The translations under genes and the position numbers were made by a program. From the NCBI GenBank assembly GCA_015522385.1, contig WAMJ01000031.1:1-15922 (forward strand): a DNA stretch of 15,922 bases, written 5' to 3'. The stretch is from Candidatus Heimdallarchaeota archaeon. Its GTDB lineage: Archaea; Asgardarchaeota; Heimdallarchaeia; Heimdallarchaeales; Kariarchaeaceae. The notes beneath the pieces are model-generated. The model was not told where the DNA came from, ran no database searches, and worked only from the letters and a program-made list of their open reading frames with translations. Of the stretch, positions 7,662 through 15,922 are shown in pieces. Position 1 is the first letter of the stretch; each line of letters starts with the position of its first letter.

Positions 7662-7679
7662 AGACTAATCCTTTAGTCT
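7662..7679. promoter_or_regulatory. Perfect inverted repeat at the predicted start of transcription
   Basis: AGACTAA (7662-7668) and TTAGTCT (7673-7679) are exact reverse complements with a 4-bp spacer, placed just downstream of the TATA box and covering the predicted transcription start of the PKD surface-protein gene. It could be a dimeric repressor site. A related sequence, TTAGACTA, occurs at 7526-7533 close to the predicted start of the oppositely oriented binding-protein gene, so one regulator might act on both. No regulator gene is in the window. Confidence 0.4.
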
Positions 7680-7709
7680 TTTATCTAATGACAATTAGAG
7701 GTAAGAATT

Positions 7710-10040
7710 ATGAACAATCGAATGATTAAGTTTCTGACGATGGGATCACTCGTCTTTATTCTCGCAATGGGGAGTGCCCCTGCCACATCGGCTCAGATAA
7801 CAACAAATCCGGATGTCACCATAAACCCAATGGCACAATCCGGAGCCCCTGTATTCCTCAGTATATCTCCGACAGCATCCGAGTACGGATACCTTAAGGG
7901 TACCGAGGTCAACATATCATACATAGCTCTCAATGGTGATACTCCATGGCTCATGGGTTCAGGCAACGGTCTGGACTGGACTACCGGATCTGCTTTCAAC
8001 ACATCGAGTGCGTACAACGCCACACATACTCTCTGGACTGTTAACATCACTGTCAACGAGAGTGGTGAGTTCAAGGCAAGAAACGCTGACGATGATGCTG
8101 GTACGAACGCAATTTGGGAGAACCATCCTGATGGACCATTCTCAAACTGGGTGATCACTGCAATTGGAGATCCGATCCCAGATCTCTACGACATAGTTGG
8201 TGGGAACTACTTTGGTGACAACGGCGATGCAAAGAAGTACTTTGCCAAACCTGGAACGACCGTGACAATTATCGCCCGAGTCATTAACGTCTTCAACACC
8301 TCCGCTGACTTCTACCTCGTAGGAGACCTTGTGGCAATTGGAGGTGAATCCTGGAACATAACGGATAGAACATTCACTATGACATACTACGACTTCACTC
8401 AGGTTGATTCTAACATCAATGTGACGTACTACTCCGTGGACATCACCATGCCCGACGCTACCTTTGAGTTCAAGATTGGTGCTTACGGGGACTGGGGAAA
8501 GTCTGAGGGTGGATCCAATAACATCCTTTCCAATGTTTTCCTCCAACTCAGCCAACCAACTCTCTATGATGTGGAGGGTGCAACCAAGGAAGTAGATAGA
8601 GTTGAAGGTGATGGAGCTAAGGGTGCACAGTACCGTGCATCCATTGGTGATAACCTTACCATCTGGTATCAAATCTTCTCCCTAAACACTTGTAACACAA
8701 CTGAGTGTGCAGACACGTTTGCCTCCAAGATGAGCTCAATCACGCTCGAATTACAGGGTGATGATGCAGGCTCATCCCTTTCATGGACACCCGATGACGG
8801 TCAGCTTCCCTTTACATTCTATCAGATCAAGTTGGAGAACCTAACCAACTATGCCAATATAACTGCTGAGGGTGATGGTACTTTCAACGGTTACACCAAC
8901 TTCACAAATGTACAGGTCGCATACTTCTACATCAACTACACAGTGATGGTGGAGACAACCCAGTTCAAGGGCTACTACAACGACGGTTCTGCTGGTAGGT
9001 GGGAAGGTGCTGCCTTCTCCCCTAACAACGCTCTTGTTGCTGGTCTAGTCTGGACATCTGACATCGTCGGAGATGTCTACAATGTCGGGAGCTTCGATTT
9101 GAGTTTCACCGGTAGCTTCGCTGCCTCTGATGCCAACACGAAGGATGTCGTAGGTTTCGGTATCTGGGACGGGGCCAACTGGATGGAGTACAACTACTCA
9201 GGATCAATCCCCGCTCCAGCTGCCAACGGTTCATGGACATTCTCCATCACCATTAACCTTGTAGATATTGCCGGTAACGTCCTCGTTGCGGGACAAGAGG
9301 GTAATGTCCAGATCATTCTCTACCACTACGACCTAGGTCTGAATACACTGGTCAAGCAGTATGATCCCCAGGGCTCAAACAACTTCACACCCAAGGACGG
9401 TGTCCCAACAGGAGAACTGACAGGTGATGCCAATCAGGGTGCAGATGTTCAGCTGTCCTACACCACCGATGGTGCAGACAGTACAGTCAGCTCCGTCAGC
9501 ATCGACTGGGCAGACGGCACTACCGTGGAAACCTTGAATGGCACTTCAGGTGATGCAACACACACCTACTCCGCAGATGGAGTGTACAACGTCACGCTCA
9601 AGATCGAGACCGCTGCTGGTGGTATGACCGAGGTCATCTACACTGTTACTGTGGACTCCACTGCCCCAACCGTATCGATGTCTTCCCCATCCGATGGAGC
9701 TGCACTCACCGACCTTGTTGTCGAGTTCAAATACTCTTTCTCTGATGATGGAAGTGGTGTAAAAACTGCAACTCTTGACTACGGTGACGGATCAACCGAC
9801 AATGTCCTCGGTACGACCTCTGTGTTCCACACCTACTCTGCCGAGGGTAGTTACTCCGTGACTCTCACTGTCGTAGACAACGCTGGGAACGAGGCGACTG
9901 TCACCATCTCCATCACCATCTCTACCGCTACAACCACAGATGAAACTAGCTCATCAACTTCTGGTGGATTGCCACTTGAGATATTCCCTGTCTTCGCTGC
10001 CATGATTGCAGTTGGAGTCATCCTCAGGAGAAAGAGGTAG
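7710..10040 (+). CDS. Secreted, surface-anchored protein with tandem beta modules and two PKD domains
   Basis: Not recognised as a named family. This 776-aa protein has a signal peptide (residues 1-29, ending ATSAQ) and a C-terminal anchor: a Thr/Ser-rich stretch (about 739-751), one hydrophobic helix (about 754-772) and terminal RRKR. The middle contains three related modules (about 46-152, 157-281, 283-447), each ending with a similar F-K...G pattern (NN in the last two), then another beta-rich stretch (448-560). Two PKD-like domains follow: 565-648 (IDWADGT, THTYSADGVYNVTL) and 651-737 (LDYGDGST, FHTYSAEGSYSVTL). About seventeen N-x-S/T sites suggest N-glycosylation, and only two cysteines (328, 333) are present. 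It lies between a sugar-importer cluster and a secreted amylopullulanase, so a role in polysaccharide binding or as part of the cell envelope is plausible but unproven. The ATG is supported by AGAGGTAA 5 bases upstream. Confidence 0.85.
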   Translation: MNNRMIKFLTMGSLVFILAMGSAPATSAQITTNPDVTINPMAQSGAPVFLSISPTASEYGYLKGTEVNISYIALNGDTPWLMGSGNGLDWTTGSAFNTSSAYNATHTLWTVNITVNESGEFKARNADDDAGTNAIWENHPDGPFSNWVITAIGDPIPDLYDIVGGNYFGDNGDAKKYFAKPGTTVTIIARVINVFNTSADFYLVGDLVAIGGESWNITDRTFTMTYYDFTQVDSNINVTYYSVDITMPDATFEFKIGAYGDWGKSEGGSNNILSNVFLQLSQPTLYDVEGATKEVDRVEGDGAKGAQYRASIGDNLTIWYQIFSLNTCNTTECADTFASKMSSITLELQGDDAGSSLSWTPDDGQLPFTFYQIKLENLTNYANITAEGDGTFNGYTNFTNVQVAYFYINYTVMVETTQFKGYYNDGSAGRWEGAAFSPNNALVAGLVWTSDIVGDVYNVGSFDLSFTGSFAASDANTKDVVGFGIWDGANWMEYNYSGSIPAPAANGSWTFSITINLVDIAGNVLVAGQEGNVQIILYHYDLGLNTLVKQYDPQGSNNFTPKDGVPTGELTGDANQGADVQLSYTTDGADSTVSSVSIDWADGTTVETLNGTSGDATHTYSADGVYNVTLKIETAAGGMTEVIYTVTVDSTAPTVSMSSPSDGAALTDLVVEFKYSFSDDGSGVKTATLDYGDGSTDNVLGTTSVFHTYSAEGSYSVTLTVVDNAGNEATVTISITISTATTTDETSSSTSGGLPLEIFPVFAAMIAVGVILRRKR

Positions 10041-10080
10041 TCTTTCGAATCCTGTAAATTAATCACTTTCACTTCTCTAT

Positions 10081-10089
10081 ACTTTTAAG
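10081..10089 (+). promoter_or_regulatory. Candidate TATA box for the amylopullulanase gene
   Basis: ACTTTTAAG lies about 45 bases before the ATG at 10131, predicting a transcript start near 10112. The short leader includes the purine-rich ribosome binding site AGGAGAGGA at 10118-10126, 4 bases before the ATG. The 90-bp gap after the previous gene therefore appears to hold a separate promoter, though read-through from upstream is also possible. Confidence 0.45.
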
Positions 10090-10130
10090 CTAATACTACT
10101 CATCTCATTTAATTCCTAGGAGAGGAATCT

Positions 10131-13100
10131 ATGAAGAAACTCACCTTTATTCTATTAGTTACTATTATGCTGGTTCAGCCGGTAGGGACTTTCGCAGTTC
10201 CACGAACAGCACCTAGGGTAGTGACTCCCAATCCCACCTCTGTTGAGAAGGAGCCATCAACTACCCCCGTGCTCGGTCCAAAGGCCAGAACTTATGTCGG
10301 AGGAGAACCCCTCCAGATAACCTTCGTCTGGCACCAGCACCAGCCAAGCTACCTCGACCCTACCACGGGGTACTATGAACAACCATGGGTGTTTATGCAC
10401 GGGATAAATGACTATCCGTACATGGCACAACTTATCAAGGATCGCCCTACGATCAACTCCACAATGGACATCACGGGGACTCTTCTCCGTCAACTTGTCG
10501 ACTATGCTAACAACACCGCTAAGGATCGACTCATCGAGATGGCCCGCAAGGATAATTCTCTTCTTACCGATGATGAGAAGAACTACCTTTTCGGTCCGTT
10601 CCCAGGCGGCAACCTATTTGACATCAACGGACGGTTTATTGAAGAATCGACAAAGTACCAGACACTAAGCGCGAAGCGAGATCAGTATCTCTCCTGGACT
10701 GATGAGGAGATGAACACCGCTAAGGTGCTTTTCTTCCTGAAGTGGATGAATAGGAAGTTCGTCGAAGCGAACACCACGAACTCTTGGGGACCTTACACGC
10801 TAAATGGTCTTCTCGCAAAACAGAACGGTGCCATGGATGGAACCTCTGCGTATACACAGGCTGAGGTCAATTTCGTGATCGATGCCGGCTATGACATTAT
10901 GGAAGGGGTTATCCCCTTACTGAAAAGTCTTGTGCAGAACGGACAGTTGGAGTTGGTAACCACCCCATATGCCCATCCTATTGGTCCTCTGCTTCTTGAT
11001 CTCAACTCAGAGCTGGACACCTCGGTAGGTAAGTCTACCAAACTGCCACAGAATAACACTCAGTGGCCAGAGGATCTTGACGAGCAGATCAGGAGGAGCA
11101 ATGAACTCTTCAAGGACCTCTTCGGGCAGTACCCCAATGGTATCTGGTCCCCCGAGCAGGCAGTATCCCCCGACCTAATCTCCCACTACCAGAAGTACAA
11201 CATCAACTGGTCTATCACCGCACCTGAGCAGCTCAACAAAGTTCCTGGAAGAACCTCATCAGAAGCTGACCTGAACCGACTTTACAAGGTCGATGATGGA
11301 GCATCTAACTCTATGTATTTCGTCTACGACGACACAGAGTTGAGTGACAAGGTAGGGTTCAACTACGCATCCTACTCTAACCAAACCGAGGCTGTCGAGG
11401 ACTTCATGAATGTGCTCTACAGGAAGTACACTACCTTCAAGGACGATGGTGAGATTAGGCTTGCTACGCTAGGAATGGATGGAGAAAATGCATGGGAGTG
11501 GTACCCTGATGATGCCATCCCATTCAGGGAGGGACTTTACGATGCTATTGTACAGGCCCAGAACGATGGATGGCTCAAGACCACAACAGTCTCCAAGTTT
11601 ATTGCCGAGAATGCAGCTACTGAAGCCCCCACTGTAGATCACACCCTGCAAACTGGCTCATGGATCAGTGGTGATTTCACAACATGGATCGGTGAAGATC
11701 TTGAGAATAGGTACTGGGACGAGCTGATTGATGCAAGGAGCTTCGTTGTTTCGGTCAATGCAACTCTCAATTCTACAGCTCGGGCTAATGCTTGGGAAAA
11801 CATCTACCTCGCAGAAGGTTCCGACTGGTTCTGGTGGGCTGGTGCAGATCAGGACTCAGGTAACGATGAAAAGTTCGATTGGGCTTTCAAGTCATTGCTA
11901 CGGTCTGCGTATTATTGGGCAGGCAAGACATCTGAGCAGTTACTGAGCGAGAAACCGTTCCTCTTCGAGCAGCTCAAACCACTATCGTCGTATGAACGTA
12001 ACCCTGCAGGTGAAGTTCCTGTAACAATTGACGGTGTACTTACCAGTTCTGATGAGTGGGACAATGCAGGCTGGCTCCGAGATCCTGACGGTGGTGCGAC
12101 TGAGTCAGGTGCGGACCCCAATAATGTAATCAGCGATATCTACATAGGGTATGGGGCCCCAGAAACCAATGTCTACATCCGAATGGATCCGAGCGCCTTC
12201 ATAGATATAGGTACAACTTGGACAAATGTCTTCTTCGGAATATATGTCTCGGGTCAGGGGGACGTTCCTACCAATATCCGTACCCGGTTTGGCACTGACA
12301 CGTCTCCATCGCCTGGATTCCCCATCGCATATGAGATTGGGGTCAATCTGTCAACAATTGTATCCGGCTCTGTGACCGTTTCTGTGTTCAATGCGTCGGG
12401 TAGTGAGACATGGGTGAAAACTACAGCCAGTGCAGAGGTGGCTTTCGGAGATTTCGTGGAGATATCCATACCCGTAGATGCACTCGCTGCAGGACCTGAG
12501 ACCTCACTTCAGTTTGGCTTCGAGGTCGCAGCATCCAATATATCACTCTCTGCAGTCGCTCCAGTTGACTTCGCTCCGAACGATGGACCCATTAAACTGT
12601 CACTCCCTCCAGCTGGTGTGAGTGGCGACTTGATCTTTGAGTATGACGATCCAGTCGGCGACGAAACAGGTGCCGCAGGTCCTGTAGGGAGTCAGGGTGG
12701 TCTCCAGTATGGTACCAACGCTGCCTTCGAGCCCTACAAGGGACTCTTCGATCTCACAGGATTCTCTGTATACCACGACTCCGCCAAGGGTGAGACAATC
12801 TTCCAAGTCGGAATTGACACAATCACTAATCCGTGGGGTTCTCCATACGGATTATCCCATCCTGGCATCCTCATCTATATCGATCAGGACAGAATACCCG
12901 GTTCTGGAGGGACTGTTGGTATCGAGGGATCATCAACTAACATTGACGAGTTCAGCGCCTACGAATGGGCTATGCAAGCAGGTGGCTGGGAAGTTTCATG
13001 GTCGTTCTACTCCCCCGAGCTCAACGATGATGGATTTCCCACCAGAACCGCAGCTTCGGCGGGTGTGAACATGCGGATGGTAGTCGATCCCAATGAAGGA

Positions 13101-14111
13101 TTCGTGAGAATCACTGTCTCGGACGATGCCATCGGGTTTACCGTAGACAACACAATGGGTTTCGTCGTGGCGACGGTCTCGAATGACGGATTCTCAACGA
13201 ACAATATCCGGCCAACTGGAAAGGACGCTGCGGAGTACAAGCTTGGTGGACAGTCTGACAGTGACTCCGATCCCAACGTAATCGATGTGCTCACCCCTCC
13301 TGCTGTCGATCAGCTCGCAATGCTCTCAAACTACAAGGAGAACCCCCCAACCCCAGCGGAGATAACTGCTGTAGGTGAGGGTATAACTGGAATATACGAC
13401 TTCGATGCCCCGATCGTTCTCTCCACAATGTTCAATGACCAGTCTTCTACTACTGTGGGTACGAACACCGAGACAGGTGCTGTTGTGAATGCATCGTTCA
13501 CTGTCGATGAGAAGTCAGGTCTAGGAGGTATATGGGCATTCGAGAATGGAAAACTCATTGGAATCTCTGCCAAGGAGAAAAACTATGTGGAGTTCTTCCT
13601 CACCGAGGGAACCCACGATGTCTCTATTAGATTAGGAGACACAGTGGGCAATTTCGCCATGTACAACTATACCATTGTAGTTGTTGATGGATTCGCACCC
13701 ATAGTAACTGATGTCAATACGGATCCAAGTTCCCCGGTTCCCGGGGAATTTCTCTCGATCACTGCCACCATCACGGATGCTCACCTCGCAGGAGCCCGAG
13801 CTATGGTATCGGTGAACGGAGGGTCGAGCACGAATTCCAGCCTGAGTCTCACGGACGACAGCTCGAACTTATGGTCGGGTATAATCGGGAAATTCAATGA
13901 CGGTGATGAGCTTAGTATCGTGGTTGTAGGATTTGACGATAACGGTAACGAGGGATATTCTGATACCTTCACAGTCAGTGTGAAGGCACCGGTTGTCAGT
14001 ACCTCTGGCGAATCATCAACCAAAGATTCTCCTCTCCTACTTGTCCCGATGTTGATGGTATTCGCAGCAGTCCCAATAATTCGAAAACGGCTTTGGAATC
14101 CTCATAGATAG
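10131..14111 (+). CDS. apu: Surface-anchored GH57 amylopullulanase (type II pullulanase)
   Basis: Extracellular enzyme predicted to cut both alpha-1,4 and alpha-1,6 bonds of starch, glycogen and pullulan. It has 1326 aa, close to known Thermococcus amylopullulanases. A signal peptide (about 1-22) precedes a complete GH57 catalytic domain (about 60-620) with all five family motifs: HQHQPSY (68-74), TTPYAHPIGPLL (277-288), GIWSPEQAV (337-345) with nucleophile Glu342, MDGENAWEWYPDD (449-461) with acid/base Asp450, and GSWISGDFTTWIGE (509-522). AEGSDWFWWAGADQDSGNDE (561-580) is also typical of the group. Then come a beta-rich module (about 628-825), a glucodextranase C-like binding module (about 831-1050; DPVGDETG, NPWGSPYGLSHPGILIYID), and Ig-like domains (about 1085-1285). 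A hydrophobic helix (about 1300-1317) with RKR follows, anchoring it to the membrane. The enzyme would supply oligosaccharides to the divergent importer. Confidence 0.92.
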   Translation: MKKLTFILLVTIMLVQPVGTFAVPRTAPRVVTPNPTSVEKEPSTTPVLGPKARTYVGGEPLQITFVWHQHQPSYLDPTTGYYEQPWVFMHGINDYPYMAQLIKDRPTINSTMDITGTLLRQLVDYANNTAKDRLIEMARKDNSLLTDDEKNYLFGPFPGGNLFDINGRFIEESTKYQTLSAKRDQYLSWTDEEMNTAKVLFFLKWMNRKFVEANTTNSWGPYTLNGLLAKQNGAMDGTSAYTQAEVNFVIDAGYDIMEGVIPLLKSLVQNGQLELVTTPYAHPIGPLLLDLNSELDTSVGKSTKLPQNNTQWPEDLDEQIRRSNELFKDLFGQYPNGIWSPEQAVSPDLISHYQKYNINWSITAPEQLNKVPGRTSSEADLNRLYKVDDGASNSMYFVYDDTELSDKVGFNYASYSNQTEAVEDFMNVLYRKYTTFKDDGEIRLATLGMDGENAWEWYPDDAIPFREGLYDAIVQAQNDGWLKTTTVSKFIAENAATEAPTVDHTLQTGSWISGDFTTWIGEDLENRYWDELIDARSFVVSVNATLNSTARANAWENIYLAEGSDWFWWAGADQDSGNDEKFDWAFKSLLRSAYYWAGKTSEQLLSEKPFLFEQLKPLSSYERNPAGEVPVTIDGVLTSSDEWDNAGWLRDPDGGATESGADPNNVISDIYIGYGAPETNVYIRMDPSAFIDIGTTWTNVFFGIYVSGQGDVPTNIRTRFGTDTSPSPGFPIAYEIGVNLSTIVSGSVTVSVFNASGSETWVKTTASAEVAFGDFVEISIPVDALAAGPETSLQFGFEVAASNISLSAVAPVDFAPNDGPIKLSLPPAGVSGDLIFEYDDPVGDETGAAGPVGSQGGLQYGTNAAFEPYKGLFDLTGFSVYHDSAKGETIFQVGIDTITNPWGSPYGLSHPGILIYIDQDRIPGSGGTVGIEGSSTNIDEFSAYEWAMQAGGWEVSWSFYSPELNDDGFPTRTAASAGVNMRMVVDPNEGFVRITVSDDAIGFTVDNTMGFVVATVSNDGFSTNNIRPTGKDAAEYKLGGQSDSDSDPNVIDVLTPPAVDQLAMLSNYKENPPTPAEITAVGEGITGIYDFDAPIVLSTMFNDQSSTTVGTNTETGAVVNASFTVDEKSGLGGIWAFENGKLIGISAKEKNYVEFFLTEGTHDVSIRLGDTVGNFAMYNYTIVVVDGFAPIVTDVNTDPSSPVPGEFLSITATITDAHLAGARAMVSVNGGSSTNSSLSLTDDSSNLWSGIIGKFNDGDELSIVVVGFDDNGNEGYSDTFTVSVKAPVVSTSGESSTKDSPLLLVPMLMVFAAVPIIRKRLWNPHR

Positions 14112-14116
14112 AAATA

Positions 14117-14131
14117 CACTTAATTTATAAT
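14117..14131 (+). promoter_or_regulatory. TATA-like stretch for the terminal GH57 gene, possibly leaderless
   Basis: CACTTAATTTATAAT lies in the 35-bp gap between the amylopullulanase stop and the ATG at 14147. If it works as a TATA box, its spacing puts the transcription start at or within a few bases of that ATG. No Shine-Dalgarno-like sequence is present in the bases before the ATG, which fits a leaderless message. Confidence 0.35.
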
Positions 14132-14146
14132 TTAACCCCATACATA

Positions 14147-15922
14147 ATGAGATCTATTATAGTCCCAGTTTTAGTACTGCTATTTCTCAGTACTCCAGTG
14201 GTGTCAGTTGAAACTCAGGCTAGTAATCGTAAGCTTGACTTTGTATTTCTCCTTCATGCAAATCAGGCACTAGTGCCCTACGGAGATGTGGCAAATGATC
14301 TGAATTATAGGAGGGTACTTGAGGTCTTCAACAAACACCCAAATTTTAACCTAACACTCCACGTATCTGGGACATTGATCTCGACTCTTAAGTTCTTGTC
14401 GAGAGATACCATCGATTACATATCAAGTGGTGTGAAGAGTGGGCAGTACGAGCTTGTCGGATCGACATACATGCAAAACGTGCCCTACTCAAACTATCCC
14501 GTGGGATCAGGAGACACATCAGGGGGTGATTTCGACAATCAAGTGGGGATGGAGATTCACCGGAAAATTCTCAATGAGACCTTCGGTGTATCCCCTACTG
14601 TCTTCTGGAATCCAGAACGTGTATGGGATCCGGATATCATGCCTCCTCTGATTAAAAGTGGTGGGTACAACATCACCTTTGTTGAGGACCACATCATTGC
14701 CAAGGGGACAGGGACGGACGAGCATCTTGTCCGGTCAACTGGTGATCCAAATGACCCGCTGTACATCCTCTCCGACGATCGTGATCTGATAATGAATGAC
14801 ACTTCTGGAGAACCTGGACTGGTGGACATCATTCAGGAGGGACCAAAGAACGAGGATCCGACTGTGTTTATGGATCGGACATTGAATGACCTGGTCAACT
14901 ACCTCAAGAATGTGTACGATTCTGATACAGGCGATGAGAAAGCTGTTGTCTACGCTCAGGACATGGAGGCTTGGGGGCTCTGGCAGGAGGAGAGGAATAC
15001 AGACACTCTCGATAATGTTGCACAAAGGTTGGATGAACTGCTCTCTCGTCTAGAAGAGGAGAGTTCTTGGTTACAAATATCACACCCATCGAACATTGTT
15101 GAAAATCTCAAGAAGAGGAACTACTCCTTCGAGCATCTTAACATCCCTTTTGGTGAGGCAATGTGGATGAAGCAGCTTGCTGTCCAGAATGGATATAGCT
15201 CATGGAAAGAGTGGCAAGATACAGCTTCCTTCCTCAAGGAATTCAGAACGGACTTTGACAAAGCACGATCATGGATGTTTGAGGCACGGGACACCGTTGG
15301 ACAGAACCTGTTGGCATCTCGGATTTACGAGGTCATGAAATATGTTTACTCCGCCAATCAGTTCGAATTCGGATGCTGGGGTTGCAATTTCTGGTGGTGG
15401 TCCAGAACCAAGGAGGTGGGGATCGGTCTTGAAGGGATCAAATGGGCTGTCAACCAACCATCGGAAGTCAGCATTTATTCCGATGATCTTGATGGCGACA
15501 CCTTCTCTGAAGTCGTGCTGAGTACACCAACCGATTTCTACGTCTTCTCCCCATCGGGAGGTAGACTTGTTGCATGGTTCAACCGGGATCTCCAACAGGT
15601 TCTCCTCTATAATGAGGCTCCTGCTTCTTACGTGGAATCCAGACACAGCAACCTCCTCCAGTATCCCGGTGAGATCTCGGGGTTCTGGGGAAGATCAACC
15701 AAAGACTTCTTCATCAGGCAGGGTTCATTCGTTGATTTCCCACGGTACAACTTTACCACGAACTTCGCTAAGAGCTCCTACTCCAAATCCATGGGGAGTA
15801 GTCTCACCTTCTCATACTCGTCGACGGACGCAAGCGTAAGAAAGACCTTCTCCGTATCTGGAGGTAGACTTGTCGTAGACTACGAGGTAACAAACACGAG
15901 GGGTGATTCTATGCCATTCTAC
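14147..15922 (+). CDS. Secreted GH57-family protein (glucanotransferase/amylase-like), 5' part
   Basis: Open from the ATG to the window end (592 codons), so the C-terminus is missing. Residues 1-24 form a signal peptide. The following domain resembles GH57 enzymes of the 4-alpha-glucanotransferase/alpha-amylase type: LLHANQALVPYG (35-46) for motif 1, LVGSTYMQNVPYS (103-115) for motif 2, FWNPERVWDPDI (153-164) with likely nucleophile Glu157, VVYAQDMEAWGLW (267-279) with likely acid/base Asp272, and a tryptophan-rich GCWGCNFWWW (409-418). After about residue 440 a beta-rich region (VSIYSDDLDGD, YVFSPSGGRLVAW) recalls the C-terminal domains of those glucanotransferases. Motif 1 has HANQ where the family has H-x-H-Q, so the second His is replaced by Asn. 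Both catalytic carboxylates are kept, so it is probably active, perhaps with altered substrate binding. The lack of a ribosome binding site is noted separately; the signal peptide supports this start. Confidence 0.82.
   Translation, partial: MRSIIVPVLVLLFLSTPVVSVETQASNRKLDFVFLLHANQALVPYGDVANDLNYRRVLEVFNKHPNFNLTLHVSGTLISTLKFLSRDTIDYISSGVKSGQYELVGSTYMQNVPYSNYPVGSGDTSGGDFDNQVGMEIHRKILNETFGVSPTVFWNPERVWDPDIMPPLIKSGGYNITFVEDHIIAKGTGTDEHLVRSTGDPNDPLYILSDDRDLIMNDTSGEPGLVDIIQEGPKNEDPTVFMDRTLNDLVNYLKNVYDSDTGDEKAVVYAQDMEAWGLWQEERNTDTLDNVAQRLDELLSRLEEESSWLQISHPSNIVENLKKRNYSFEHLNIPFGEAMWMKQLAVQNGYSSWKEWQDTASFLKEFRTDFDKARSWMFEARDTVGQNLLASRIYEVMKYVYSANQFEFGCWGCNFWWWSRTKEVGIGLEGIKWAVNQPSEVSIYSDDLDGDTFSEVVLSTPTDFYVFSPSGGRLVAWFNRDLQQVLLYNEAPASYVESRHSNLLQYPGEISGFWGRSTKDFFIRQGSFVDFPRYNFTTNFAKSSYSKSMGSSLTFSYSSTDASVRKTFSVSGGRLVVDYEVTNTRGDSMPFY

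Noticed and set aside
8142..8672. Minus-strand open frame of 176 codons within the PKD protein gene
   Set aside because: The overlapping plus-strand frame has a signal peptide, PKD domains and an anchor; the minus-strand product has no recognisable features.
13730..13748. Perfect hairpin-forming repeat TTCCCCGG-TTC-CCGGGGAA
   Set aside because: It lies inside an Ig-like domain of the amylopullulanase (encoding SSPVPGEF), is not followed by a T tract, and archaeal termination does not depend on hairpins; probably chance.
15269..15646. Minus-strand open frame of 125 codons near the window end
   Set aside because: Opposes the conserved C-terminal part of a GH57 protein whose frame is open across the whole region.

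Overview
This window looks archaeal. Archaeal TATA-like boxes, rather than bacterial -35/-10 pairs, precede several genes. Three secreted proteins end in a C-terminal membrane helix followed by basic residues (for example RRKK and RRKR), a common way archaea hold proteins at the cell surface. The best relatives of the ensemble that I know are the maltodextrin transport and amylopullulanase loci of Thermococcales. The mid-range base composition and the C-terminal anchor style do not look like Thermococcus, and an Asgard-type or other uncultured archaeon is possible, but I cannot prove the lineage from this sequence.

Layout. Positions 1-761 (+) hold the 3' part of a GH57 (alpha-amylase-like) enzyme without membrane segments; the window opens inside its catalytic nucleophile motif. 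Converging on it, and overlapping it by 18 bp, is a minus-strand sugar ABC transporter cluster: binding protein (5941-7506), MalF-type permease (3630-5834), MalG-type permease (1842-3617) and MalK-type ATPase (744-1832). The binding protein appears to have its own promoter, and a second clear TATA box lies between it and the permease-ATPase operon. The last three genes are packed 9-12 bp apart, each ribosome binding site beginning at the previous stop codon. A 203-bp divergent promoter region (7507-7709) separates this cluster from a plus-strand series of secreted proteins: a 776-aa surface protein with repeated beta-type modules and two PKD domains (7710-10040), a 1326-aa surface-anchored GH57 amylopullulanase (10131-14111), and another secreted GH57 protein (14147 to beyond the window end).

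Inferred joint role: alpha-glucan use. The amylopullulanase, and perhaps the second secreted GH57 enzyme, would cut starch, glycogen or pullulan outside the cell. The PKD protein may help hold substrate or form part of the cell surface. The anchored binding protein would pass oligosaccharides to the MalFGK importer, and the GH57 enzyme at the left edge would process dextrins inside the cell.

The most unusual feature is the permease pair. Both are far longer than the family norm (734 and 591 aa). Each has a multi-helix N-terminal extension, and each has an insertion with two extra predicted helices at the same point of the core, between the F-x-x-Y motif after core helix 1 and the start of core helix 2. 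No RNA genes, CRISPR arrays, insertion sequences or transcription regulators were seen.
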